In this document: piece after piece, positions 6,535 through 13,887 of the stretch
Layout: each line of letters starts with the position of its first letter
How positions within the stretch are numbered: the stretch's first letter is position 1
Source of the DNA: Thaumasiovibrio sp043421945
GTDB lineage: Bacteria; Pseudomonadota; Gammaproteobacteria; Enterobacterales; Vibrionaceae
Length of the DNA: 15,590 nucleotides
Assembly: GCA_043421945.1 (NCBI GenBank)
Contig: JBHOGO010000096.1
Coordinates: 1 to 15,590 of the forward strand
Direction of reading: 5' to 3'
Position numbers and translations under genes: made by a program
Notes under the pieces: generated by a model
The model's database searches: none
The model's input: the letters and a program-made list of their open reading frames with translations, nothing else
Told to the model about the DNA's origin: nothing

Positions 6535-7068
6535 TTACTTCTTCTTAGCTTCTTTAGTACGCACGATTTCATCGGCGTAACGAACACCTTTACCTTTATA
6601 AGGTTCAGGGCTACGGTATGCGCGGATATCCGCTGCTACTTGGCCTACCAACTGTTTGTCGCAACCAGTGATTACGATTTCAGTTTGAGAAGGACACTCA
6701 GCTTTGATACCTGCTGGTAGTTCGTGCTCAACTGGGTGAGAGAAGCCAAGGGTTAGACCTACAGCGTTGCCTTTAATGGCAGCACGGTAACCTACACCTT
6801 TCAGTGTTAGTTTCTTAGTGAAACCTTCAGTAACACCTACAACCATGCTGTTTACTAGTGCACGAGCAGTACCTGCTTGTGCCCAAGCGTTAGCAAAGCC
6901 TTCGCGCGGAGCGAAAGTCATTTGGTTGTCTTCCTGGCTAATTACTACTGCAGGGTTGAAAGTACGAACTAGTTCGCCTTTCGCGCCTTTGATAGCAACT
7001 TCCTGACCGTTCAGTTTAACTTCTACGCCGGCAGGAATAGCTACTGGTGCTTTTGCAACACGAGACAT
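6535..7068 (-). CDS. rplF: 50S ribosomal protein L6
   Basis: L6 sits near the sarcin-ricin loop and the base of the L7/L12 stalk, close to the EF-Tu and EF-G binding site. The 177-aa product has the two tandem L6 folds (about 1-82 and 83-177). The C-terminal signature PEPYKGKGVRYADEIVRTKE is intact, followed by a Lys-rich tail. Length equals E. coli L6. It lies 12 bases after rpsH within the spc operon. Confidence 0.98.
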   Translation of the reverse strand: MSRVAKAPVAIPAGVEVKLNGQEVAIKGAKGELVRTFNPAVVISQEDNQMTFAPREGFANAWAQAGTARALVNSMVVGVTEGFTKKLTLKGVGYRAAIKGNAVGLTLGFSHPVEHELPAGIKAECPSQTEIVITGCDKQLVGQVAADIRAYRSPEPYKGKGVRYADEIVRTKEAKKK

Positions 7069-7080
7069 ATTCTACTCCTA

Positions 7081-7473
7081 TTAAGCTACGTAGCAGATAA
7101 TTTCACCGCCAAGACCCGCTTTGCGAGCAGCGCGGTCGGTCATAAGACCCTTGGAAGTGGATACCACAGCAATACCCAAGCCGCCCATCACGGTAGGAAG
7201 AGCATCTTTTTTCTTGTAGATGCGCAGACCTGGACGTGAAACACGTTGGATTTGCTCGATAACTGGGTTAGCTTCGAAGTACTTAAGTGTAACTTCTAGC
7301 TCCGGCTTAACTTCACCAATAATAGTGTAGTCAGCCACGAAACCTTCGTCTTTAAGAAGCTTTGCAATTGCAATTTTCAGCTTAGAAGAAGGCATTTTAA
7401 CAGCGACTTTGTTCGCTGCCTGACCGTTACGAATGCGGGTCAGCATATCCGAGATCGGATCTTGCATGCTCAT
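7081..7473 (-). CDS. rpsH: 30S ribosomal protein S8, spc-operon autorepressor
   Basis: S8 is a primary binder of the 16S central domain. The 130-aa product starts MSMQDPISDMLTRIRNGQAA and ends with the highly conserved ISTS-like loop VVSTSKGLMTDRAARKAGLG and EIICYVA. In E. coli S8 also represses spc translation by binding a 16S-like hairpin at the rplE start; a matching hairpin is seen at 8348-8379. It follows rpsN by 35 bases. Length matches E. coli exactly. Confidence 0.98.
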   Translation of the reverse strand: MSMQDPISDMLTRIRNGQAANKVAVKMPSSKLKIAIAKLLKDEGFVADYTIIGEVKPELEVTLKYFEANPVIEQIQRVSRPGLRIYKKKDALPTVMGGLGIAVVSTSKGLMTDRAARKAGLGGEIICYVA

Positions 7474-7508
7474 AAGTCAATTCTCCAGTGATTCTTAACT
7501 AGCTGGGA

Positions 7509-7814
7509 TTACCAGCTTGCTTTACGAAGACCCGGAATCTCGCCTTTCATGCAAGCTTCACGAACCTTAATACGGCTTAGACCAAACTTACGTAGGTAGC
7601 CGTGTGGACGTCCTGTCTGGTTACAGCGATTACGCTGACGAGAAGAACTAGAATCACGTGGTAGAGACTGAAGTTTAAGAACCGCATTCCAACGATCTTC
7701 TTCAGACGCGTTCACGTCACTGATAGTTGCTTTAAGAGCAGCACGCTTTTCAGCGAACTGAGCAACTAATTTTGCACGCTTCGCTTCGCGTGCCTTCATA
7801 GATTCTTTAGCCAT
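7509..7814 (-). CDS. rpsN: 30S ribosomal protein S14, zinc-independent form
   Basis: S14 binds the head of the small subunit and assembles late beside S3, S10 and S19. The 101-aa product is the long form, starting MAKESMKAREAKRAKLVAQF and ending EIPGLRKASW. The conserved segment RQRNRCNQTGRPHGYLRKFG (about 59-78) lacks the paired CXXC motifs of the short zinc form, so it should work without zinc. It lies 17 bases after rplE. Confidence 0.98.
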   Translation of the reverse strand: MAKESMKAREAKRAKLVAQFAEKRAALKATISDVNASEEDRWNAVLKLQSLPRDSSSSRQRNRCNQTGRPHGYLRKFGLSRIKVREACMKGEIPGLRKASW

Positions 7815-7831
7815 TTGAGTAACCCTTAACT

Positions 7832-8371
7832 TTACTTACGGAATGGGAAGTTAAAAGCAGTCAGCAGAGCACGCGCTTCTTCATCAGAATTTGCAGAAGT
7901 CGTGATAGTAATATCAAGACCACGCAGACGATCGATTTTATCGTATTCGATTTCTGGGAAGATGATCTGCTCACGAACGCCCATGCTGTAGTTACCACGG
8001 CCATCGAATGATTTCGGGTTTAAACCACGGAAATCACGGATACGAGGTACAGCAATTACGATTAGACGCTCGAAAAAGTCCCACATACGTTCGCCACGTA
8101 GGGTTACTTTACAGCCAATAGGGTAGCCCTCACGGATCTTGAAGCCAGCAACAGACTTACGTGCTTTAGTAATTAGTGGCTTCTGAGCAGCGATAGCTGC
8201 TAGGTCAGACACTGAATTTTCAAGCAGTTTTTTGTCGTTGATTGCTTCGCCCACACCCATGTTGAGTGTGATCTTTTCGATCCTTGGGACTTGCATGATG
8301 CTCTTGTATTCAAACTTGTCAGCAAGTTCTTTTACAACAGTCTCTTTGTAGTAATCATGCAGTTTCGCCAT
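7832..8371 (-). CDS. rplE: 50S ribosomal protein L5
   Basis: L5 binds 5S rRNA with L18 and forms the inter-subunit bridge to S13, contacting P-site tRNA. The 179-aa product begins MAKLHDYYKETVVKELADKF and contains the signature VPRIEKITLNMGVGEA (about 28-43). Length equals E. coli L5. It is the third gene of the spc operon, 14 bases after rplX. In E. coli this start is the S8 repression target, and repression reaches downstream genes by coupling. The nucleotide hairpin over the start (8348-8379) supports the same arrangement here. Confidence 0.98.
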   Translation of the reverse strand: MAKLHDYYKETVVKELADKFEYKSIMQVPRIEKITLNMGVGEAINDKKLLENSVSDLAAIAAQKPLITKARKSVAGFKIREGYPIGCKVTLRGERMWDFFERLIVIAVPRIRDFRGLNPKSFDGRGNYSMGVREQIIFPEIEYDKIDRLRGLDITITTSANSDEEARALLTAFNFPFRK

Positions 8372-8379
8372 AGTACTAC
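8348..8379 (-). promoter_or_regulatory. Candidate S8 feedback hairpin over the rplE start
   Basis: On the minus strand GTAGTA (8379-8374) pairs perfectly with TACTAC (8353-8348), enclosing the rplE ATG (8371-8369). The Shine-Dalgarno GGAG (8382-8379) abuts the stem. The location is that of the E. coli S8 target at the rplX/rplE junction. The stem partly reflects conserved codons, and S8 binding is not shown by sequence alone. Confidence 0.55.
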
Positions 8380-8385
8380 TCCAAA

Positions 8386-8700
8386 TTACTTAATAGTTTC
8401 GCCATTAGACTTAAAGAAGCGCACTTTTTTGCCTTCTTCAAATCTGAAGCCTACACGGTCCGCTTTACCAGTAGCCGCGTTAAAGATTGCAACGTTAGAA
8501 GCATCAATTGCTGCTTCTTGTTCAACGATGCCACCCTGGACATTCAGAGCCGGTACAGGCTTCTGATGTTTTTTAACCAGGTTGATACCTTCAACGATAA
8601 CTTTACCAGTTTCAAGAACCTTAGTTACTTTACCATTCTTACCTTTATCTTTACCGGTAAGAATAATAACTACGTCATCACGACGGATTTTAGCTGCCAT
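8386..8700 (-). CDS. rplX: 50S ribosomal protein L24
   Basis: L24 initiates large-subunit assembly by binding the 5' end of 23S rRNA near the tunnel exit. The 104-aa product has the KOW motif near residues 6-33 (DDVVIILTGKDKGKNGKVTK), the hallmark of the family. Length equals E. coli L24. It follows rplN by 11 bases and precedes rplE by 14. In E. coli it lies upstream of the S8 target, so it is less directly repressed than rplE and later genes. Confidence 0.98.
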   Translation of the reverse strand: MAAKIRRDDVVIILTGKDKGKNGKVTKVLETGKVIVEGINLVKKHQKPVPALNVQGGIVEQEAAIDASNVAIFNAATGKADRVGFRFEEGKKVRFFKSNGETIK

Positions 8701-8711
8701 TGTATCGCTCC

Positions 8712-9083
8712 TTAAAGAACTTCAGGCGCAAGTGAAACAATCTTCATGAATTTCGCATTACGAAGTTCACGAGTCACTGGGCCAAAGATACGAGTTCCAA
8801 CTGGTTGCTCAGTATTGTCGTTCAACAATACACAAGCGTTACGGTCGAAACGAATGACAGAGCCGTCTGGACGACGTACGCCTTTACGGGTGCGCACTAC
8901 CACCGCTTTCAGAACATCACCTTTTTTAACTTTACCGCGAGGAATTGCTTCCTTCACTGTAACTTTAATGATGTCACCGATATGTGCATAACGGCGGTGA
9001 GAACCACCCAGGACCTTAATACACATTACTCTGCGAGCGCCGGAGTTATCGGCTGCGTCCAGCGTACTTTGCATTTGGATCAT
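8712..9083 (-). CDS. rplN: 50S ribosomal protein L14, first gene of the spc operon
   Basis: L14 lies at the subunit interface, forms bridges to the small subunit and is the docking site of the silencing factor RsfS. The 123-aa product starts MIQMQSTLDAADNSGARRVM and ends EVL, the length of E. coli L14. The conserved stretch LDAADNSGARRVMCIKVLGG is intact. It is the first cistron after the promoter at 9156-9184, and a short leader hairpin (9113-9127) lies about 30 bases upstream of the ATG. Confidence 0.98.
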   Translation of the reverse strand: MIQMQSTLDAADNSGARRVMCIKVLGGSHRRYAHIGDIIKVTVKEAIPRGKVKKGDVLKAVVVRTRKGVRRPDGSVIRFDRNACVLLNDNTEQPVGTRIFGPVTRELRNAKFMKIVSLAPEVL

Positions 9084-9112
9084 GTTTAGTGCTCCGCTAA
9101 ATAAATCATCTA

Positions 9113-9127
9113 GACCCTATATGGGTC
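9113..9127. repeat. Small inverted repeat in the spc leader
   Basis: GACCC-TATAT-GGGTC is a perfect 5-bp stem with a 5-base loop, about 30 bases before the rplN start and 20-35 bases after the predicted transcription start. It would form a hairpin near the 5' end of spc mRNA. It has no T-run after it, so it is not a terminator; a role in mRNA stability or translation is possible. Confidence 0.7.
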
Positions 9128-9155
9128 GGGTTGCCTTATAACTTAAGGGCGGCGA

Positions 9156-9184
9156 ATTATAACACCCAAATAGGCAATTGAATA
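9156..9184 (-). promoter_or_regulatory. spc operon promoter (extended -10)
   Basis: On the minus strand a perfect TATAAT (9161-9156) is preceded by TGT, giving an extended -10 (TGTTATAAT). The region 17 bases further up (TATTCA, 9184-9179) matches the -35 consensus poorly. The bases after the -10, TCGCCGCCC, are a GC-rich discriminator of the kind linked to stringent control. The predicted start is near 9149, about 66 bases before rplN. E. coli has its spc promoter in the same rpsQ-rplN gap. Confidence 0.78.
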
Positions 9185-9187
9185 GAC

Positions 9188-9230
9188 AAAAAATAGACGA
9201 CCCCGGAAATTAGCGGGGCCGCCTTGTCTA
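9188..9230 (-). terminator. S10-operon terminator
   Basis: On the minus strand GGCCCCG and CGGGGTC form a GC-rich stem (core 9201-9205 with 9214-9218) around an 8-base loop, flanked by outer TAGAC/GTCTA pairing. It is followed by TATTTTTTG, the T-run covering 9193-9188. It begins about 24 bases after the rpsQ stop and ends just before the spc promoter. Read-through into spc may be partial. Confidence 0.82.
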
Positions 9231-9253
9231 AGTGTATAAAAAAAGTACGAAAA

Positions 9254-9508
9254 TTAACCGCGTGCTTTTTCTAATACGCGTACCAAAGTCCAAGATTTCT
9301 TCTTAGACAGTGGACGGCACTCTTTGATTTCAACTAGATCGCCTTCGCGACACTCGTTTACTTCATCGTGTGCATGTAGTTTAGTCGTGCGTTTGATGAA
9401 TTTCCCGTAGATCGGGTGCTTCACCATGCGCTCGATAGCAACAACGATAGACTTGTCCATCTTGTTGCTAACAACACGACCTTGCTGAGTACGAATTTTA
9501 TCGCTCAT
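9254..9508 (-). CDS. rpsQ: 30S ribosomal protein S17
   Basis: S17 is an OB-fold primary binder of the 16S 5' domain. The 84-aa product starts MSDKIRTQQGRVVSNKMDKS and has the conserved segment HPIYGKFIKRTTKLHAHDE (about 31-49) and the ending LSKKKSWTLVRVLEKARG. Length matches E. coli S17. Its ATG overlaps the rpmC stop by one base (TAATG), indicating coupled translation. It is the last gene of the S10 operon; a terminator follows. Confidence 0.98.
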   Translation of the reverse strand: MSDKIRTQQGRVVSNKMDKSIVVAIERMVKHPIYGKFIKRTTKLHAHDEVNECREGDLVEIKECRPLSKKKSWTLVRVLEKARG

Positions 9509-9699
9509 TATGCGTCCGCCTTCTCAGTCAGAACAGTCTTAACACGTGCGATATCGCGACGTACAGCCTTAAGAGTGTGAGTCTGTTGCAGTTGACCAGT
9601 TGCAGCCTGCATGCGCAGGTTGAACTGCTCGCGCAGTAGATTCACTAGCTCAGCATTTAGTTCTTCAACGCTTTTCGCGCGCAGATCTTGTGCATTCAT
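9508..9699 (-). CDS. rpmC: 50S ribosomal protein L29
   Basis: L29 is a small helical protein at the tunnel exit, next to L23, near the trigger factor and SRP docking area. The chosen ATG at 9699 gives 63 aa starting MNAQDLRAKSVEELN, the length of E. coli L29. An in-frame GTG one codon upstream (9702) is less likely because the ATG overlaps the rplP stop as TGATG, a coupling signal. The helical hairpin includes LLREQFNLRMQAATGQLQQT (about 21-40). It ends overlapping rpsQ by one base. Confidence 0.97.
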   Translation of the reverse strand: MNAQDLRAKSVEELNAELVNLLREQFNLRMQAATGQLQQTHTLKAVRRDIARVKTVLTEKADA

Positions 9700-10109
9700 C
9701 ACATCACCGCCTTAATTACAAATGTTGTCTTGAAAGGAAGCTTCCGTGCAGCAAGGTTAAATGCTTCACGTGCTAACTCTTCAGAAACACCATCCATTTC
9801 ATAAAGAACTTTACCAGGTTGAATTTGTGCTACCCAGTACTCAACGCTACCCTTACCTTTACCTTGACGAACTTCAAGAGGCTTAGATGTAATTGGTTTG
9901 TCTGGGAAGACACGAATCCAGATTTGACCTTGACGTTTGATATGACGAGTCATCGCACGACGAGCAGCCTCAATCTGACGCGCAGTCATACGACCACGGC
10001 CAGTTGCTTTAAGACCGAACTCACCGAAACTTACGTCAGTACCTTTCGCTAGACCGCGGTTACGACCTTTGAAGGTCTTGCGGAATTTAGTGCGTTTTGG
10101 TTGCAGCAT
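9699..10109 (-). CDS. rplP: 50S ribosomal protein L16
   Basis: L16 helps organise the A-site tRNA channel and contacts the elbow of A- and P-site tRNAs. The 136-aa product starts MLQPKRTKFRKTFKGRNRG and contains RMTARQIEAARRAMTRHIKR (about 40-59). Arg81 in EVRQGKGKG is present, the residue hydroxylated by the YcfD/RoxA oxygenase in E. coli. Length equals E. coli L16. It starts 11 bases after rpsC and its TGA stop overlaps the rpmC start. Confidence 0.98.
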   Translation of the reverse strand: MLQPKRTKFRKTFKGRNRGLAKGTDVSFGEFGLKATGRGRMTARQIEAARRAMTRHIKRQGQIWIRVFPDKPITSKPLEVRQGKGKGSVEYWVAQIQPGKVLYEMDGVSEELAREAFNLAARKLPFKTTFVIKAVM

Positions 10110-10120
10110 CTTAAAACTCC

Positions 10121-10816
10121 TTACTTACGGCTTCTACGCTGCTTCTTAGGCTTATCAGCCTGAGGCTCAGCGTTAGCTACTGGCATTCCGCCTAGAACTT
10201 CACCTTTGAAGATCCAAACTTTAATACCAATTACACCGTATTGAGTGTGAGCAGAAGAAGTTGCGTAATCAATGTCAGCACGTAGCGTGTGTAGTGGCAC
10301 GTTGCCCTCACGGTACCATTCAGTACGCGCGATTTCTGCACCGCCAAGACGGCCGCTAACTTCGATTTTGATACCCTTCGCACCAAGACGCATAGCGTTT
10401 TGTACCGCACGCTTCATAGCGCGACGGAACATAACACGACGTTCTAGTTGTGACGCAATGCTGTCACCAACTAGTTGTGCATCTAGCTCAGGCTTACGTA
10501 CTTCTGCGATGTTAATTTGAGCAGGCACGCCTGCAATTTTAGCAACGCGAGCGCGTAGTTTTTCTACGTCTTCGCCTTTCTTACCGATAACAACACCAGG
10601 ACGAGCAGTGTGAATAGTCACACGGATGCTCTTCGCTGGGCGCTCGATAACGATGCGAGACACAGATGCTTTTTTCAGTTCACTTGTTAGGAACTGACGT
10701 ACCTTGAAATCGCCGTCTAGGTTGTCAGCGAATTCTTGGCTATTAGCATACCAAGTGGTGTTCCATGGCTTAACGATGCCAAGACGAATACCATTAGGAT
10801 GTACTTTTTGACCCAT
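10121..10816 (-). CDS. rpsC: 30S ribosomal protein S3
   Basis: S3 lies at the mRNA entry tunnel of the head and, with S4 and S5, acts in mRNA unwinding. The 231-aa product begins MGQKVHPNGIRLGIVKPWNT. The N-terminal half holds a KH domain with its GXXG loop in VVIGKKGEDVEKLR (about 75-88). The C-terminal domain includes GRLGGAEIARTEWYREGNVP. The basic tail (PKKQRRSRK) is typical. It is two residues shorter than E. coli S3. It follows rplV by 19 bases in the S10 operon. Confidence 0.98.
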   Translation of the reverse strand: MGQKVHPNGIRLGIVKPWNTTWYANSQEFADNLDGDFKVRQFLTSELKKASVSRIVIERPAKSIRVTIHTARPGVVIGKKGEDVEKLRARVAKIAGVPAQINIAEVRKPELDAQLVGDSIASQLERRVMFRRAMKRAVQNAMRLGAKGIKIEVSGRLGGAEIARTEWYREGNVPLHTLRADIDYATSSAHTQYGVIGIKVWIFKGEVLGGMPVANAEPQADKPKKQRRSRK

Positions 10817-10835
10817 TGCTTTCTCTCCTAGTCTC

Positions 10836-11168
10836 TTAGCGGTCAGCTACAACAACAGTGATGTGGCTTGAACGCTTCAAGATACGGTCGGCACGGCCTT
10901 TCGCACGAGGCATAATACGCTTCATGGTTGGACCTTCGTCAACGAAGATTTTTGTAACATTGAGATCATCAATGTCAGCGCCTTCGTTGTGTTCAGCGTT
11001 AGCGATAGCAGATTCCAGAACCTTCTTAACTAAATCAGCAGCTTTTTTGTTGCTGAAAGTTAGAATTTCTAGGGCTTGTGCAACGGTCTTGCCGCGCACT
11101 TGATCCGCAACCAAACGAGCTTTCTGCGGCGAGATGCGAGCAAAGCGATGTTTAGCGATAGCTTCCAT
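10836..11168 (-). CDS. rplV: 50S ribosomal protein L22
   Basis: L22 contacts all 23S domains, and its long beta-hairpin lines the nascent-peptide tunnel. The 110-aa product starts MEAIAKHRFARISPQKARLV. The hairpin tip segment GPTMKRIMPRAKGRADRILK (about 79-98) is intact, including Met-Lys-Arg at 82-84, whose loss gives erythromycin resistance in E. coli. Length equals E. coli L22. It follows rpsS by 14 bases. Confidence 0.98.
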   Translation of the reverse strand: MEAIAKHRFARISPQKARLVADQVRGKTVAQALEILTFSNKKAADLVKKVLESAIANAEHNEGADIDDLNVTKIFVDEGPTMKRIMPRAKGRADRILKRSSHITVVVADR

Positions 11169-11182
11169 TACCTATACTCCTC

Positions 11183-11461
11183 TTAGCGCTTCTTAGCTTT
11201 CTTATCCGCAGCATGACCGCGGTAAGTACGTGTTGGTGCAAATTCGCCTAGCTTGTGACCGATCATTTCTTCAGAAACGAAAACAGGTACGTGCTGACGA
11301 CCATTATGGACAGCGATGGTCAAACCGATCATTTGTGGAATGATCATTGAACGACGGGACCAAGTCTTAACAGGCTTTTTGTCTCCGCTTTCCACCGCTT
11401 TCTCTACCTTCTTCAGCAAGTGCAGGTCAATAAAAGGACCTTTCTTGAGAGAACGTGGCAT
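11183..11461 (-). CDS. rpsS: 30S ribosomal protein S19
   Basis: S19 pairs with S13 in the head of the small subunit and contacts A-site tRNA and the L5 bridge. The 92-aa product starts MPRSLKKGPFIDLHLLKKVE and contains VKTWSRRSMIIPQMIGLTIA and GHKLGEFAPTRTYRGHAADK, all family signatures. Length equals E. coli S19. It lies 20 bases after rplB. The ATG at 11461 follows a GAGGATAAG-type ribosome binding site. Confidence 0.98.
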   Translation of the reverse strand: MPRSLKKGPFIDLHLLKKVEKAVESGDKKPVKTWSRRSMIIPQMIGLTIAVHNGRQHVPVFVSEEMIGHKLGEFAPTRTYRGHAADKKAKKR

Positions 11462-11481
11462 GGCTTATCCTCGAATAATAA

Positions 11482-12306
11482 TTACTTGTTGCGACGACGT
11501 ACAATGTACTTGTCGGTACGTTTGTTCTTACGGGTTTTGTAACCCTTAGTAGGAACACCCCAAGGTGAAACTGGGTGACGACCGCCAGATGTACGACCTT
11601 CACCACCACCGTGTGGGTGATCAACTGGGTTCATTACTACACCACGTACGGTTGGACGTACGCCGCGCCAGCGTGAAGCACCAGCTTTACCCAGTTCACG
11701 TAGCATGTGCTCTGAGTTACCTACCTCACCAAGAGTCGCACGACCCTCAGAAAGAACTTTACGCATTTCACCAGAACGTAGACGGATGGTCACATATGCG
11801 CCATCACGAGCAACGATCTGTGCGTATGCACCAGCTGAACGAGCCAGCTGAGCACCTTTACCAGGCTTAAGCTCAACGTTGTGTACAGTTGAACCTACTG
11901 GGATGTTACGCATTGGTAGGGTGTTACCTACTTTAATCGCAGCATCAACACCAGATTGAATCTGGTCACCAGCGTTTAGGCCTTTAGGTGCAATGATGTA
12001 ACGACGCTCACCATCTTTGTACAGAACCAACGCAATGTTTGCGCTACGGTTCGGATCGTACTCTAGACGCTCAACAACAGCTGGGATGCCGTCTTTAGTG
12101 CGTTTAAAGTCGATAACACGGTAGTGTTGTTTGTTACCACCACCGATGTGACGTACAGTGATACGACCGTTATTGTTACGACCACCAGACTTAGATTTTT
12201 TCTCTAGTAGTGGTGCGTACGGCTTACCCTTGTGCAGGTCAGAGTTAACCACTTTAACTACGTGGCGACGACCTGGGGAAGTCGGCTTACATTTAACAAT
12301 AGCCAT
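11482..12306 (-). CDS. rplB: 50S ribosomal protein L2
   Basis: L2 is a primary 23S binder next to the peptidyl-transferase centre, needed for subunit joining. The 274-aa product is one residue longer than E. coli L2. An OB-like domain lies at about 60-130 and an SH3-like domain at about 131-200. The C-terminal signature NPVDHPHGGGEGRTSGGRHP carries the conserved histidine near the catalytic centre. It starts 17 bases after rplW. Confidence 0.99.
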   Translation of the reverse strand: MAIVKCKPTSPGRRHVVKVVNSDLHKGKPYAPLLEKKSKSGGRNNNGRITVRHIGGGNKQHYRVIDFKRTKDGIPAVVERLEYDPNRSANIALVLYKDGERRYIIAPKGLNAGDQIQSGVDAAIKVGNTLPMRNIPVGSTVHNVELKPGKGAQLARSAGAYAQIVARDGAYVTIRLRSGEMRKVLSEGRATLGEVGNSEHMLRELGKAGASRWRGVRPTVRGVVMNPVDHPHGGGEGRTSGGRHPVSPWGVPTKGYKTRKNKRTDKYIVRRRNK

Positions 12307-12323
12307 TCTTCTATCTCCTCGTC

Positions 12324-12626
12324 TTACTCTGCGCTACCAGCGAAGTCGATGTCTTGACCTTCTTTCAAGATAACATACGCTTTTTTGACGTCTGAACGAC
12401 GACCTTGGCGCATACCTTGACGTTTGGTCTTACCCTTAGTGATAAGAGTATTTACAGACTTAACTTCAACCTCAAACAGTTTCTCAACTGCCGCTTTGAT
12501 CTCACGCTTTGTCGCGTCCATTGCTACTTTGAATACGATAGTGTTACCGTTTTCTGCAGCCATGGTTGCTTTCTCAGAGATATGCGGAGCACGTAGAACT
12601 TTTAAAATACGCTCTTCAGTGATCAT
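12324..12626 (-). CDS. rplW: 50S ribosomal protein L23
   Basis: L23 sits at the tunnel exit and docks trigger factor and SRP. The 100-aa product starts MITEERILKVLRAPHISEKA; Glu18 in ISEK corresponds to the trigger-factor contact in E. coli. A basic tunnel loop, TKGKTKRQGMRQGRRSD, is present near 63-79. Its ATG overlaps the rplD stop by four bases (ATGA), indicating translational coupling. Length equals E. coli L23. Confidence 0.98.
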   Translation of the reverse strand: MITEERILKVLRAPHISEKATMAAENGNTIVFKVAMDATKREIKAAVEKLFEVEVKSVNTLITKGKTKRQGMRQGRRSDVKKAYVILKEGQDIDFAGSAE

Positions 12627-13225
12627 GCTAACATCTCCTCAACTTGTTTAACTGCAGCAGCAGTCATCACAATTTTGTCAAAAGCGATCAAGCTAACTGG
12701 GTCGATACCTGCAGCGTCACGAACGTCTACTTTGTAGATGTTACGCGCAGCAAGGAATAGATTCTCATCTACTTCGCCAGTCACGATAAGTGCATCAGTA
12801 AGCTCAAGCTCTTTTAGCTTAGCAACTAGTGCTTTTGTTTTTGGTGCTTCTACTGAGAATTCATCAACAACGATTAGACGCTCTTGACGAACTAGCTCAG
12901 AAAGAATGCTCTTAAGAGCACCACGGTACATTTTCTTGTTAACTTTCTGGCTGTGGTCCTGTGGACGAGCTGCGAAAGTTACACCACCCGAGCGCCAAAT
13001 TGGGCTACGGATCGTACCTGCACGGGCGCGACCAGTACCCTTCTGACGCCATGGCTTAGCACCGCCACCTGATACGTCTGAACGAGTTTTCTGAGCACGA
13101 GTACCCTGACGGGCACCAGCTGCGTATGCAACAACCACTTGATGAACAAGTGCTTCGTTGAATTCACGCCCAAAAGTAGACTCGGAAACAGTTAGCGCAT
13201 CAGCGCCTTTTACTACTAATTCCAT
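12623..13225 (-). CDS. rplD: 50S ribosomal protein L4, S10-operon autorepressor
   Basis: L4 has a globular domain on the back of the large subunit and an extended loop lining the tunnel constriction. The 200-aa product starts MELVVKGADALTVSES. The loop segment GGAKPWRQKGTGRARAG (about 54-70) is intact, including the lysine mutated in E. coli erythromycin-resistant strains. In E. coli and other gamma-proteobacteria L4 represses the S10 operon by binding its leader, at both transcription and translation levels. One residue shorter than E. coli L4. It overlaps rplW by four bases. Confidence 0.98.
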   Translation of the reverse strand: MELVVKGADALTVSESTFGREFNEALVHQVVVAYAAGARQGTRAQKTRSDVSGGGAKPWRQKGTGRARAGTIRSPIWRSGGVTFAARPQDHSQKVNKKMYRGALKSILSELVRQERLIVVDEFSVEAPKTKALVAKLKELELTDALIVTGEVDENLFLAARNIYKVDVRDAAGIDPVSLIAFDKIVMTAAAVKQVEEMLA

Positions 13226-13241
13226 TACTAACTCCTCGACG

Positions 13242-13871
13242 TTACGCTTTAACAGCTGGTTTAACGATCACATCGCCACCGATTGCGCCTGGTACTGCAC
13301 CTTTAATAAGAAGCAGATTACGTTCAGCGTCAATACGTACGATTTCTAGGTTTTGAGTCGTTACACGCTCAGCACCCATGTGACCAGCCATTTTTTTGCC
13401 TTTAAACACGCGACCTGGAGTTTGACATTGGCCAATTGAACCCGGTGCACGGTGAGACAATGAGTTACCATGGGTCATATCTTGAGTGCTAAAGTTCCAA
13501 CGCTTAACAGCGCCTTGGAAACCTTTACCTTTAGATGTACCAGTAACGTCGACTTTTTTAACTTCGTTGAACAGCTCAACAGTTAGGTCTGAACCTACTG
13601 CAAACTCTTCGTTGTTTTCTAGACGGAATTCCCAAAGACCGCGACCAGCTTCTACACCTGCTTTCGCAAAGTGACCAGCTTCTGGCTTAACTACACGGTT
13701 AGCTTTCTTCGTACCCGTTGTAACTTGAATTGCGTTGTAGCCGTCAGTTTCTACAGATTTAACCTGAGAAACGCGGTTAGCTTCAACTTCAACTACCGTT
13801 ACAGGGATAGAAGCGCCTTCTTCGGTAAAGATGCGGGTCATGCCCACTTTACGACCGATTAGACCAATCAT
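13242..13871 (-). CDS. rplC: 50S ribosomal protein L3
   Basis: L3 is one of the first proteins to bind 23S rRNA and reaches the peptidyl-transferase centre through a long loop. The 209-aa product equals E. coli L3 in length, starting MIGLIGRKVGMTRIF. The loop reads RAPGSIGQCQTPGRVFKGKK (141-160) with Gln150, the residue methylated by PrmB in E. coli. Residue 149 is Cys here but Asn in E. coli. The ATG at 13871 follows an AGGGAG-type ribosome binding site, 16 bases after rpsJ. Confidence 0.98.
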   Translation of the reverse strand: MIGLIGRKVGMTRIFTEEGASIPVTVVEVEANRVSQVKSVETDGYNAIQVTTGTKKANRVVKPEAGHFAKAGVEAGRGLWEFRLENNEEFAVGSDLTVELFNEVKKVDVTGTSKGKGFQGAVKRWNFSTQDMTHGNSLSHRAPGSIGQCQTPGRVFKGKKMAGHMGAERVTTQNLEIVRIDAERNLLLIKGAVPGAIGGDVIVKPAVKA

Positions 13872-13887
13872 TTCTTATCTCCCTCTA

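Noticed and set aside
11565..11870. His-rich plus-strand open frame opposite rplB
   Set aside because: The histidine richness comes from antisense reading of Gly/Val/Arg codons in rplB. L2 is intact and fully conserved, so this is a shadow frame.
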